64,000 nucleotides of DNA from Parvularia atlantis. Lineage: Eukaryota > Opisthokonta > Rotosphaerida. The notes under the pieces were generated by a model, which was not told where the DNA came from, did no database searches, and was given only the letters and a program-made list of their open reading frames with translations. The stretch covers positions 1-64,000 of the forward strand of contig CALSCO010000901.1 of the NCBI GenBank assembly GCA_943704415.1, read 5' to 3'. A program made the position numbers and the translations under genes. Of this stretch, positions 11,246 through 20,000 are shown piece after piece. How positions within the stretch are numbered: position 1 is the stretch's first letter; the number at the start of each line of letters is the position of its first letter.

Positions 11246-11881
11246 TCATTTGCGCGCCTCGGACAGCAGGTGCGCCACCTGCGGCAGGATCAGGCGCTCC
11301 ATCGCCAGCTGCACGGCCTTGGGGCTGCCCGGCAGCGCGAAGACAAACTTGCCGCGCGTCGTCAGCCCGCCCACGGCGCGGCTGAGCATCGCGGCGGCGC
11401 CGACCTGCTCGAACGAAAGCTGCGTGGGCCGCGCGCATGAGCCGCTCTCTTGTTGACCGCGCTGCGCGGGCGCGCACCATGCGGAAGAGCTCGCCAAAGC
11501 CGTCCATGCGCCGGTGCAGCAGCGCCGAGACGACCTCGAACGCGCCGTCGCGCACGGCAATGCCCGTCCCGCCCGTCGTGACGACGATCTCGGTCGCATC
11601 GCTCGCCAGCACCTCTGCGCCCCCCACGCACGCCCCCCTCCTGTCGTCAGCACGCATCGTGCACGTACGTAGGCCGTGCCGCACACACCATCCAGCGCCG
11701 CGCGCATCATCTCCGCGTCCTCGCGCACGATGCGCGCGTCCACGACGGCGTGGCCCTGTGCCTCAACTAGCCGCCGCAGCAGCTGGCCGCCGACATCGTC
11801 CGCCGCCGTGCGCGTGTCCGAGAACGTGAGGAGCGCGAACGCGGCGCGGGTCGGCGGCAGGCCTGCGTGCGCGTGCTGCAT
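11246..11881 (-). CDS. MoaB/MogA-type molybdopterin adenylyltransferase family protein
   Basis: Molybdenum cofactor biosynthesis protein of the stand-alone MoaB/MogA type. It starts at ATG 11881 (MQHAHAGLPPTRAAFALLTF), with SDTRTAADDVGGQLLRR as the family SDRR-D-SG-L block. GHAVVDARIVRED follows, then after an intron SDATEIVVTTGGTGIAVRDG (TTGGTG nucleotide/pterin loop), MDGFGELFRM, and after a second intron LSFEQVGAAAMLSRAVGGL. GKFVFALPGSPKAVQLAMER is the PGSxKA substrate-binding loop. Length is about 175 residues as in bacterial MoaB. Most fungi and animals carry this activity as one domain of a two-domain protein (Cnx1/gephyrin type), so a separate small gene is unusual. It is divergent from the SelU-like gene, with start codons 107 bases apart. 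Confidence 0.85.
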   Translation of the reverse strand: MQHAHAGLPPTRAAFALLTFSDTRTAADDVGGQLLRRLVEAQGHAVVDARIVREDAEMMRAALDGVCGTAYVRARCVLTTGGGRAWGAQRCWRAMRPRSSSRRAGRALPCATARSRSSRRCCTGAWTALASSSAWCAPAQRGQQESGSCARPTQLSFEQVGAAAMLSRAVGGLTTRGKFVFALPGSPKAVQLAMERLILPQVAHLLSEARK

Positions 11882-11988
11882 TGGTCGGGCTGCCACTGCG
11901 GCGGTGATCGAAATCACCGATTGCGGTCGTCACTCTTCTCTCGACCGTTCGCGTCGTCGTCGCCACCGCCAGCAGCGCCGTCGCGAGG

Positions 11989-13019
11989 ATGGGCTGGTTC
12001 ACGAAACCGCCGGCCAAGACGGTCGAGGCGGCGAGCCTGCGCGGCCTGCAGGTGTGCGGCGCGGTGCCGTTTGCGCGCTCGAACGGCGTCCCCTTTTCTG
12101 AACGCGCGCTCCGTGCGCCGATTTCGCAGGTTCGCAACAAGGACGGCGAGGTCGTCGAGGTCACGCAGCTGTGGGGCGAGCAGATCACGCTCGTGGCCAT
12201 GCTGCGCCACTTTGGATGGTGCGCCCGGCCGGCACCGCGCCCGCGCCAGCGCCAGTCCGTGACGTGCCGCCGTGCACCGCAGACTTACGTGCCGCCGGCT
12301 GGCTCACGAGCTGGCCGGCGCGCACCCCCAGCTGCAACAAAGGTGCGCGCCGCCCGCCCGCGCTGCCGCACGCGCGCGTGTGTGACACCGCCTGCGCGGC
12401 GCAGGGGAGTGCAGCTGGTGGCCATCGGCTCGGGCACGCCGGCCATGGTCAACGACTTTCTCGAGGTGACCAAGTTCCCAGGCACGGTCTTCAGCGACGT
12501 GCGTGCGTGTGCCGTGCGCCACGCGCGGCTGAGTGGGTGGGTGCGCGCAGGTCGAGCGCAAGGTCTACGATGCGCTCAAGTGCGGTGCGTGACAAATGGC
12601 GCGCGCCGCGACTGCACACGAGCGCTCACTCGAGCGCAGAGCGCGGCGTGACCAAGGCGCTGAGCATGTCGGCGATCGCGCGCTCGACGGCATACGCGAT
12701 GCAGGGCTTCAAGCAGGGCGCAAACGCGGGCGACCTCATGTCTGTGCGCCTGCGATCGAGAGCGCGCCGCTGACGCCTCCGTGCGCGCGCCGACGCCCGC
12801 AGGCAGCTCGGCGGCGTGTTTCTGTTCCACAAGGACGTGACCCTCTTCGAGTACTACGAGGCGTTCTCCGGTGCGCGTCGCGGCGGCCGCGGCTGTGCGC
12901 GCGATCGCTCACCGAGACGCGCAGGTGACCACCCAGAGCCCAAGCACTTCCTCGCGGCGATCGACAACTACCTCAAGAACCAGTCGGCCGAGGATGCCGC
13001 GGCGTCGTCGGCGTCGTAG
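11989..13019 (+). CDS. SelU/PRXL2 (FAM213-like) thioredoxin-fold protein; candidate selenoprotein
   Basis: AhpC/TSA-like redox protein of the SelU/PRXL2 family. It starts at ATG 11989 (MGWFTKPPAKTVEAASL). Conserved parts are LWGEQITLVAMLRHFG, CRRLAHELAGAHPQLQQRG, VQLVAIGSGTPAMVNDFLEV, TKFPGTVFSDVERKVYDALK, VTKALSMSAIARSTAYAMQG and GGVFLFHKDVTLFEYYEAFS, ending before TAG 13017-13019. The family active site is FG-C-x-x-C-RE. Here exon 1 ends ..CAC TTT GGA TG at 12218. The only sensible intron (12219-12282; GTGCGC donor, GTGAC branch, CGCAG acceptor) joins this to A CTT ACG TGC CGC. The reading is FG-UGA-LT-CRR, so UGA falls exactly where the first Cys (or Sec in SelU) belongs. All later introns keep frame. 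A pseudogene, assembly error or missed splice site is the alternative. Confidence 0.8.
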
Positions 13020-13095
13020 CGTTGTGCGACTTGTTTCTTCTTCGTCTCCGTCTTCATCGTTTTCCCGTTGCGCAAGCAGTGGCGTGGTGTCGAGT

Positions 13096-13153
13096 ATGAC
13101 GCCCGCCTCCGCAAGCCGTGCGCTCGCGCGCCGGCCGGAGGTGTCTTGGCTGA
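13096..13153 (+). ncRNA. SECIS-like hairpin in the 3' UTR of the SelU-like gene (candidate)
   Basis: Begins 77 bases after the stop. It has ATGA at 13096-13099, then 13 bases, then AA at 13113-13114. An 8-bp helix pairs CGCCTCCG (13104-13111) with CGGAGGTG (13136-13143), with one G-U pair. A small GC hairpin can form after the AA, and TGA lies at 13151-13153 on the 3' side. This follows the order of a eukaryotic SECIS (AUGA, helix, AA, helix, GA). Weak points are a 3'-side bulge (TCTT) in the lower helix, an unpaired C next to the ATGA, and the ease of finding GC helices in this genome. Confidence 0.35.
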
Positions 13154-13293
13154 GTGAGTGGGACTGGCGCGGGCTGGGTGTGGGGACTCCCCTCCTCTGC
13201 CCCGTCCTGCCGTCTCTGTGCACGCACACCCCTGTCGCGGTCCGTGGTCAAAAAGTGAAATTAAAAAGGCAACCCGGCTCAGGGCCCGGGTAG

Positions 13294-13295
<2 letters not shown>

Positions 13296-13363
<68 letters not shown>
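13296..13363. repeat. (AG)n microsatellite
   Basis: Uninterrupted AG dinucleotide run of about 68 bases between the 3' end of the SelU-like gene and the stop of the mitochondrial carrier gene. Its purine strand is the plus strand. Confidence 0.97.
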
Positions 13364-13365
<2 letters not shown>

Positions 13366-13383
13366 CATGGATGATGAGACATG

Positions 13384-14578
13384 TCACGAGTTGGTGTAGG
13401 AGCGCAGCAGCTTCTCGACGTGCTCGCCCGTGTTCGTGAGGATGAAGACGGCCGTCGTGATGCGCATGCCACGCGGCAGCAGCCCAGAGTAGAACGGCCG
13501 CAGCCCGCCCTCGGCCCACAGCAGCTGGATCGCGCGCAGCGGCCGCGTGTACACGACCGGGTGCGCCGCCGGCCCCACCTGGCCGAGCCCGCCGATGTCG
13601 GCCTGGAGGCGCGTCTTGACCGTGTCGGCGGGCTGCGTGAGCACCGCGGCCGTCTGCGCGATCGCGGCGGGCCTGAGCAGCGCACGCACGGGGCCGCGGC
13701 GCATACCAGGCCGGCGAGTATTGAGCCCAGGATCGTCGCCATAAACTCGCGCCCCTCAAACAGCTGCGGCGACGAGTGCTTGAGCTGGTCTGCGGTGCAC
13801 GGCGGACGGTGGGCGGTGTGCCGCTGCGGGCACCGGGCAGCGACAGCGCACCGCGCAGCACCGGCCCGAGCCCGAGGTAGCCGCAGGTGAAGAGCGACTC
13901 GCGCACGATCGTCAGCGTCAAGCCCTTGTACAGCGTCACAAAGCCGTGCTTGAAGGCGATCGTGCTGGCGGCGTGGGCGAGCTGTGCGCCGCACCGCGAA
14001 GCGTGTCACGGATCGCCGCGGCCCGGGACGGCGTGTCACGGACCGAGGTGCCCGTGCGCTGTTGCTGGATCATGATGATCTCGGACGGGCTGCTCACGAG
14101 CGCCGACAGCGCGCCGCCCACGGCCGCCGACACGAGGCGCTGCACGTCCGTGAGCGGGCGCTGGCCGTTGTCGGAGAAGTAGTTGGCGACGACTGGGCGG
14201 CGGGGTCCGCACGAAGAGGTCAGGTGGTCCCGTGGGAACGCGCGCGCGCCCGGCCCGCGCGCACGCACCGCCGTTGCCGGCAAACTGCACTGCAGTGATA
14301 GGCGCGATTGACGACGCGTTGATGACCACGCCGCGGTAGAGGAAGAGCGGGTTGACCAAGATCGGGCGCTTCTCCTGCAGCGCGTTCTTGACGGCGACGA
14401 AGGGCTGGTTGATGAACACCTCGACCGAGCCCGCGACGGCGCCCACGACCGCGTTGGCCACGGTGCTCAGCGGCTGCCGCTGCTTCGGCTGCGACGGCAG
14501 CACCACCTGCGTGGCCGCGACGGCCGGCGGCGTCCCGGCGAGCGCGGCCGACGACGACATGAAGCGCGAAAGCTGCAT
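13384..14578 (-). CDS. Mitochondrial carrier family protein
   Basis: Inner-membrane solute carrier of the SLC25 fold, substrate unknown. Three repeat-like parts are visible. The first is LSTVANAVVGAVAGSVEVFI with NQPFVAVKNALQEKRP (Px[V]xxxK signature) and LFLYRGVVINASSIAPITAV. The second is LVSAAVGGALSALVSSPSEI with KHGFVTLYKGLTLTIVRES. The third is AAVLTQPADTVKTRLQADIG (PxDxxKTRxQ), GLRPFYSGLLPRGMRI and FILTNTGEHVEKLL. Several introns split it. Two starts are possible on this strand: ATG 14599 ([13 protein letters not shown]) and ATG 14578 (MQLSRFMSS). Both overlap the start region of the divergent phosphatase. I chose 14578, where the CATG at 14576-14579 gives both genes a start codon, but 14599 is not excluded. 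Confidence 0.85.
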
Positions 14579-15682
14579 GACGTCCTGTCGGCTGGTCATC
14601 GTCGCGATCGTGGCGGCCTGCGCGCTCGCCTACGCACTCTCGCTGCTGTCGGACCCGGGGCCGCCGGCCAAGCACTCCGATGCCTCGCGCCGGCTGCAGG
14701 ACCTGAGCACGGCCGCCGGCGACGGCAGCGGCCCCGACGAGCCGCCGCACGAGCCGCCGCACGAGCCGCACGAGCTCGCACGCGTGGCCGATAGCGACCT
14801 CGTGTTCCTCGCGCTGGGCGACTGGGGCCACCCGGGCGCGGCGCGCGCGCGCGTCGCCGAGGAGATGGCCGCAGTGGCCGAGCGCGACGGGGCCGCGTTT
14901 GTGCTCGCGCTCGGCGACAACTTCTACCCGGCCGGCGTGACGTCGGCCAACTCGCCGCGCTTCCGCGACGACTTTGAGGCCGTGTATGGGCGCGGCCCGC
15001 TCGGGCGGCTGCCGTGGTTTGTCGTGCTGGTGCGCGCGCGCGTCTCGCACGGGCTGTCGCTTATGCCCCGCACCCGCGGCAGGGCAACCACGACCACGAC
15101 GGCAACGCGACGGCGCAGGTGGCGCACACCCGGCGCGGCGACGACCGCGGGTGGCACATGCCCGCGCGGTACTACCAGGAGGTCTTCCCGGCCCACCGCG
15201 CGCGGTTCATCATGCTGGACACGACGACGCTGCACCGCGGCGACCGGCACCAGTGGACGTGGCTGCGCAAGGTCCTGTCCGTGTCGGAGAGCGCCGGCGA
15301 CCACCTCGTGGTCGTGGTCGGGCACGACCCGCTGTACTCGGGCGGGGAGCACGGTGGCAACGCGGTGCTGCGCGACCTGCTCCTGCCGCTGTTCCAGGCC
15401 TCGGGCGTGGCGGCGTACATCTGCGGGCACGACCACACGCTGCAGCACCTGCGGTCAGACGGTGTTGACTTTTTCGTGTCGGGCGGGGGCTCGTCGCTGC
15501 CGCCAGCGGAGCTGAACCTGCGGCTGGTGGCGCTGCCAAATACGCGCTTCGTCGCGCGCGAGCACGGGTTCCTGTCGCACCGGTACTCGCCCGCGACGCA
15601 CAACCTCACGACGGCGGTGCACGCGGTCACGGGCGCCGTGCTCTACACGACCACCGCGCGCGTGCCCGAGCGGCGCCTCTGA
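14577..15682 (+). CDS. Purple acid phosphatase, type 5 (ACP5/TRAP-like), membrane-anchored or secreted
   Basis: Dinuclear-metal acid phosphatase. Start at ATG 14577 ([20 protein letters not shown]); an in-frame ATG at 14559 is possible. The N-terminus is one hydrophobic segment that can act as signal or anchor, followed by a Pro/His/Glu linker ([11 protein letters not shown]). The metal-site motifs are all present: [22 protein letters not shown], then after an intron [24 protein letters not shown] and [14 protein letters not shown]. The chain continues [12 protein letters not shown] and ends RVPERRL with TGA at 15680-15682. Two exons with one intron of about 55 nt. The order GDxG / GDNFY / GNHDH / GHDPLYS / GHDH fits the small (about 35 kDa) mammalian-type enzyme rather than the large plant-type enzyme. 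Confidence 0.93.
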
Positions 15683-16165
15683 CCATTTGCGCAGCAACTT
15701 ATTATTTTGTTTTCGTTGCAGTACGGCGCGATCAGTGCCGCGTCCGTGCCACACGACAGGCGTGGCCGCGTCAGCAGGCCGAGTGAGACGCCGCGCCGCA
15801 CGACATGTTTTGCGCCACGTGGCCCACGGCACTTTCTTTTCTTTGCTTGACGACGCTTCGCCGCACGTCCGGACGAAGCTGAGAGGGGAGAAGAAGGCCA
15901 GAAGGTGCGTCGCGTGCTCGCCGTGCGGGGGGCTGTCGCCGCTGTGTGTGTGGGGTGGCGGAGCGAGGACGGCGGCAGCGCGCGCCGGTTGCGCCAGCAC
16001 GGCTCTTTTTCTTCTTTTCCCCCACGTCGTCGTCCTTCGCGGCGCTCTCTCGTCCACCGCGCCCTCTGCGCCCACTGCGCGTGCCCGGGCCCCGTCCCGC
16101 TCCCACGTTGTGCCCGCCACGTGATGAGCGCGCGGCTGACGTGCACCGGCCCGCGACACGCCCAG
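15683..16165 (+). promoter_or_regulatory. Upstream region and 5'-UTR intron of the ubiquitin-eS31 gene
   Basis: Bases after the phosphatase stop include T- and A-rich stretches (15695-15720 and around 15835) unlike the GC-rich surroundings. A donor AAG|GTGCGTCGC near 15904 and the acceptor CCCAG at 16161-16165, with a CTGAC branch motif at 16136, would make a 5'-UTR intron of about 260 nt ending exactly before the start codon. A CT-rich run (near 15990-16020) lies inside it. Introns directly before the start codon are common in highly expressed ribosomal genes. I see no other gene here. Confidence 0.5.
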
Positions 16166-16834
16166 ATGCAGATCTTCGTGAAGACCCTCACGGGCAAGAC
16201 GATCACGCTCGAGGTCGAGTCGTCCGACACGATCGAGAATGTGAAGGCCAAGATCCAGGACAAGGAGGGTGCGTCGGCTGGCGGGCCACGCCGCGTGTTG
16301 CTCAGCCCAGGACCTGACGGCACGCGCGCGCGGCCAGGCATCCCGCCGGACCAGCAGCGCCTCATCTTCGCGGGCAAGCAGCTCGAGGACGGCCGCACGC
16401 TGTCGGACTACAACATCCAGAAGGGTGCGCGCCGCCCTCGCGCGTGCTGCGCGGCCGGGGGGGCCGACGGCAAGTCGCCCGCGGCAGAGTCCACGCTGCA
16501 CCTCGTGCTGCGCCTGCGCGGCGGCGGCAAGAAGAAGAAGAAGAAGACGTACACGACGCCGAAGAAGATCAAGCACAAGCGCAAGAAGGTCAAGCTGGGC
16601 ATCCTCAAGTACTACCGCGTGGACGAGAACGGCAAGATCACGCGCCTGCGCCGCGAGTGCCCCGCCGAGGTGCGCCCTCGCCCGTTGGTGGTTTTTGCGC
16701 GGCCACTGACGCTCGCCGGGTGTGCGGGGCACCGACAGACCTGCGGCGCCGGCATCTTCATGGCCACGCACCACGACCGCCAGTATTGCGGCAAGTGCGG
16801 CCTGACGTACGTGTTCAAGAAGGCCGACGAGTGA
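16166..16834 (+). CDS. Ubiquitin fused to ribosomal protein eS31 (S27a)
   Basis: Gives one ubiquitin and one 40S subunit protein after cleavage. Ubiquitin is intact: [75 protein letters not shown]. The eS31 part follows GG directly: [47 protein letters not shown], then [20 protein letters not shown] and [11 protein letters not shown]. The Cx..C / CxxC zinc-ribbon cysteines are present. Three coding introns split it (donor after GAC AAG GAG G, after CAG AAG G, and after CCC GCC GAG). The start ATG at 16166 follows an acceptor AG immediately. Confidence 0.97.
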   Translation: MQIFVKTLTGKTITLEVESSDTIENVKAKIQDKEGASAGGPRRVLLSPGPDGTRARPGIPPDQQRLIFAGKQLEDGRTLSDYNIQKGARRPRACCAAGGADGKSPAAESTLHLVLRLRGGGKKKKKKTYTTPKKIKHKRKKVKLGILKYYRVDENGKITRLRRECPAEVRPRPLVVFARPLTLAGCAGHRQTCGAGIFMATHHDRQYCGKCGLTYVFKKADE

Positions 16835-17018
16835 GCGTGCCGGGCCATCGCGCCGCATCGGCCGTCCCTCGTCCTCTGTGTGTGTCGTCTCTGGCTTGTG
16901 TCCTCCTGTGCGCGTCGCGTGCCGCCGCCGTCCGGCCGAAAGTCGCGTTGCGGCGTGGGAGTGGCCGCCCTGACTACAAACGCCAACACGCCAAGACGCA
17001 CTTTGAAACGTGCGAGCG

Positions 17019-20000
17019 ATGGCCGACGACGGCGCCGCGCACGTCCTCGCCGAGGTCACGCTGCCGAGCGGGCGCCTGGCCGAGCTGCGCATGCCGTCCA
17101 AGTGGACCGTGGACCAGGTCAAGGTGCCGCGCCGCCTCGCGCCCCGCGCCCCGCGTCTTAACACGCGCGCCGCGCCGCCGCCGTCGCCGCCGCATTCGCC
17201 GCCCGCAGGCGCACTGCTTCAAGGCCGTGCCCGAGCTACAGCCGCTGCAGAAGGCGCAGTACCACCTCGGCCTGAGCGCGGTGCGGCGTGGCGTGGCGTG
17301 ACGCGGCGCGTTCGCGGGGCGTGCATCTGACGGCCTCGCCAGGGCGACGTGCTCGCGGTCGACTTTGTGCGGTTCGTGCGTGCCCACAAGCAGATCGACG
17401 CCGCCTTCCGCGCCACGGGCAAGGTCCGCGTCAGCATATTCAGCCGCGACGTGCGCAGCAAGGCCGAGGCGAGCAATGCGTGCGTGCGGCTGTGCGGGAT
17501 ACGCCCCGCAGTCCTGAGGCCAATGCGCACACGCAGCGACGCCGCCGCACGACGCCGCGGGATGTCGTTGGTGGGCGACCCGGACGCGACCAGGTGCCGC
17601 GCGCGCGCCGGTCACGAGTGCACCGTGTGCTCACAGCGAGGTACTACACAGGCCGCTGCAGGACACGACGCCGCACACGGACGGCACGCCGCGCTTCCTC
17701 GGCAGCATGGACTCGTCGACCGAGGACCTGACCAAGGGCAAGAGCGCCTCGGCCGAGCTCGCGCGCTTCCGGCGGCAGGCGGGCGTCCGTGCGTGCACGG
17801 CCGGCACGTGTGTCTGTGCCCGTGCGTACTCACGCGGATGCGCGGCCGGCGGTCAGCGATCAGCCCCGAGCGCACGCGGTCCGCTGGTACACCGGCGGCC
17901 GGCGTCGGCCGCCCGCAGACGCTGTTCGTGGACGTGACGCCGATGGCCGGGGCCGTCACGCACCTCGACAAGCCCGTCATGAGCCCCACGCGCTCGACGT
18001 CCAGCGGTCCGCGCGCGGCTGTGCGGTCGCGGACGGCTGCGCTCACCGCTCGCGCGCAGAGCATAGGCGCCGCGACTCGGACGACACGTGGGTCACCGTC
18101 GGTGCGACACCCACCCGTTCGCCCGCCCTGCCGCTCGGTGCTCATCGTGGCGCGGCAGGCTCGGTCGCGAGCGCCAAGGAGAAGTTCCGCAAGCTGACGG
18201 CGCAAGACAAGCAAGTGCCAAGCCCTGTGCGCAACACGATCTACGAAAATATGCCGCCCACGCCGGGCAAGGTGGAGTTGCGCCCTCGAACACTGGCCCC
18301 CTGCGCGTGCTGAGCTTGTGCTGCAGCTGGCCGCGATGATGGGCGCCGACAAGCCGCAGTCGCCGCGTCGAACGGTGCGCTCGCTGTTCGAACCTATAGT
18401 GCGCTGATCTGCCATCGCGCAGACGAGCACGCCAGCCGGCGACCCGACGAGTGCACCGCCGTCTGCCCGCAAGGTGCGTGCCGTGCTCGTCGCCACCCCA
18501 GTGCGCCTGATCGCATGCCTTTCCGAGCAGGCCAGCGCGTCGTCATCGTCGCTGTCGCTCTTGACACCGGACATGACCTCGGCGAGCGCCGAGGCGCTAC
18601 CAGCCGGCAAGACTGCAGAGGCGCTGCCATCCGCCCAGGCCACGCAGGCCCTGACCGCTGGCAGCGCCTCAACCAGCGTCGAGGCGCTGCCAGCGGTCAG
18701 GGCCTCGGGGAGTGTGGATGCGCTGCCGGCGGTCAAAACCTCGGCCAGCGTGGAGGCACTTCCCGCGTCTACCACCGCAGCGGACAAGCCGCGGCGCCGG
18801 TCAGAAGAAGGTGCGTGGCCGTCGTGCACCGTCGCACAGCCCTGACCAGCGCGCCCGCAGACACAGAAGACGGCGCCAAGCTCTCGCGCACGCCCTCGGA
18901 GCGCGTGCGCGTGCTCGAGAAGCGCCGCGCGTCGCGGGCGCTGCAGTCAGAGTCGAAAGAGCGGACGTGCGTGTGCCTGTCGCTGATTGCGCACAGCGCT
19001 GTCTCGACGCTCACGGCCGCGTTTTGGCAGCACTGTCGTTGCCGAGACGGGCGACGCGCAGACGACCGGCGCCACCCCGAAGAAGAAGAGCCCGGCGATG
19101 ACCCGCGCGTCGGCCGGCGAGGAGCTTGCGTTGCGCGCGATGCGCCGCACGTCTGTCGTGCTCGACACGGTGTTGGTCGAGGTCGTGACCAAGCACCCCG
19201 TGCCCGCGTCCGCGCCTGCCTCCGCACCGGCACCGGCCCCCGCGCCCGTGCCCGACATCGCGCTGGAGAGGTGCGATCGTGGTGCCGTGCCGGTGCCTGT
19301 GCACTGATGAAAGCACGCGCAGAACGCCGTCGCGCAAGTCGCTGCGCTTCTCGAGCAGCCAGAGCAACACGGACGCGCTCGGTGCGCGCGCGTGGCGCTG
19401 GCGCAACGCTACACTCATGCAGAAGTACAGACCTCGCCGTGGCTCCGCGCGAGGCGGTGCCGACGCCGGAAGCATCGCCGGTTCTGCCAACATCGGAGGC
19501 ATGAGCGATGGTGCCTTCCGCTCACGCGCTGAGATCTTCGTGCGCAGTCGCTGCGCTCGTTCGCATCGACCGAGGCCGAGAGCAACGAGCACCTCGAGCA
19601 CAGCAGCAGCGCCGGGCACTCGCGCACGGTGTCGACCGTGTCCGAGGACGACAGCGATGGCGCCACAGAGCCGCGTGCCAGCAAGAAGCGTGGGTTTCAC
19701 TTTGGCGGGCTGCACATCCTCCCGTGCGTGTGACGGCTCTTGCATGCGCGCGATCTCAGACCCGGGCGCGCGCGACAGCTCGCGCAAGGACACGTTATCC
19801 TCGACCGACGAACGGCCGTCGCCTGCGTGCGTTGCCCGCGGTGCCAGATCGTTGTGCGGGCGGCTGAGCCGCGTGTGCGCTCTGTGCAGCACACGCAGCG
19901 ACGATAAGCACTCACTCGCGTCCAAGATGCGCCACACGTTTCTGGGCACTAGCGGCAAGGTGCGCCGCGGCCTGCCCCGGCCGTGCTCGGCTGTGACGGG

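Noticed and set aside
13368-13400. ATGATGA near the (AG)n run as an alternative SECIS core
   Set aside because: No AA at the right distance and no supporting helix; it lies at the end of the carrier gene.
16121-16140. GTGATGA followed by CTGA in the 5'-UTR intron of ubiquitin-eS31 as a C/D snoRNA
   Set aside because: The two boxes are only about ten bases apart and there is no terminal stem.
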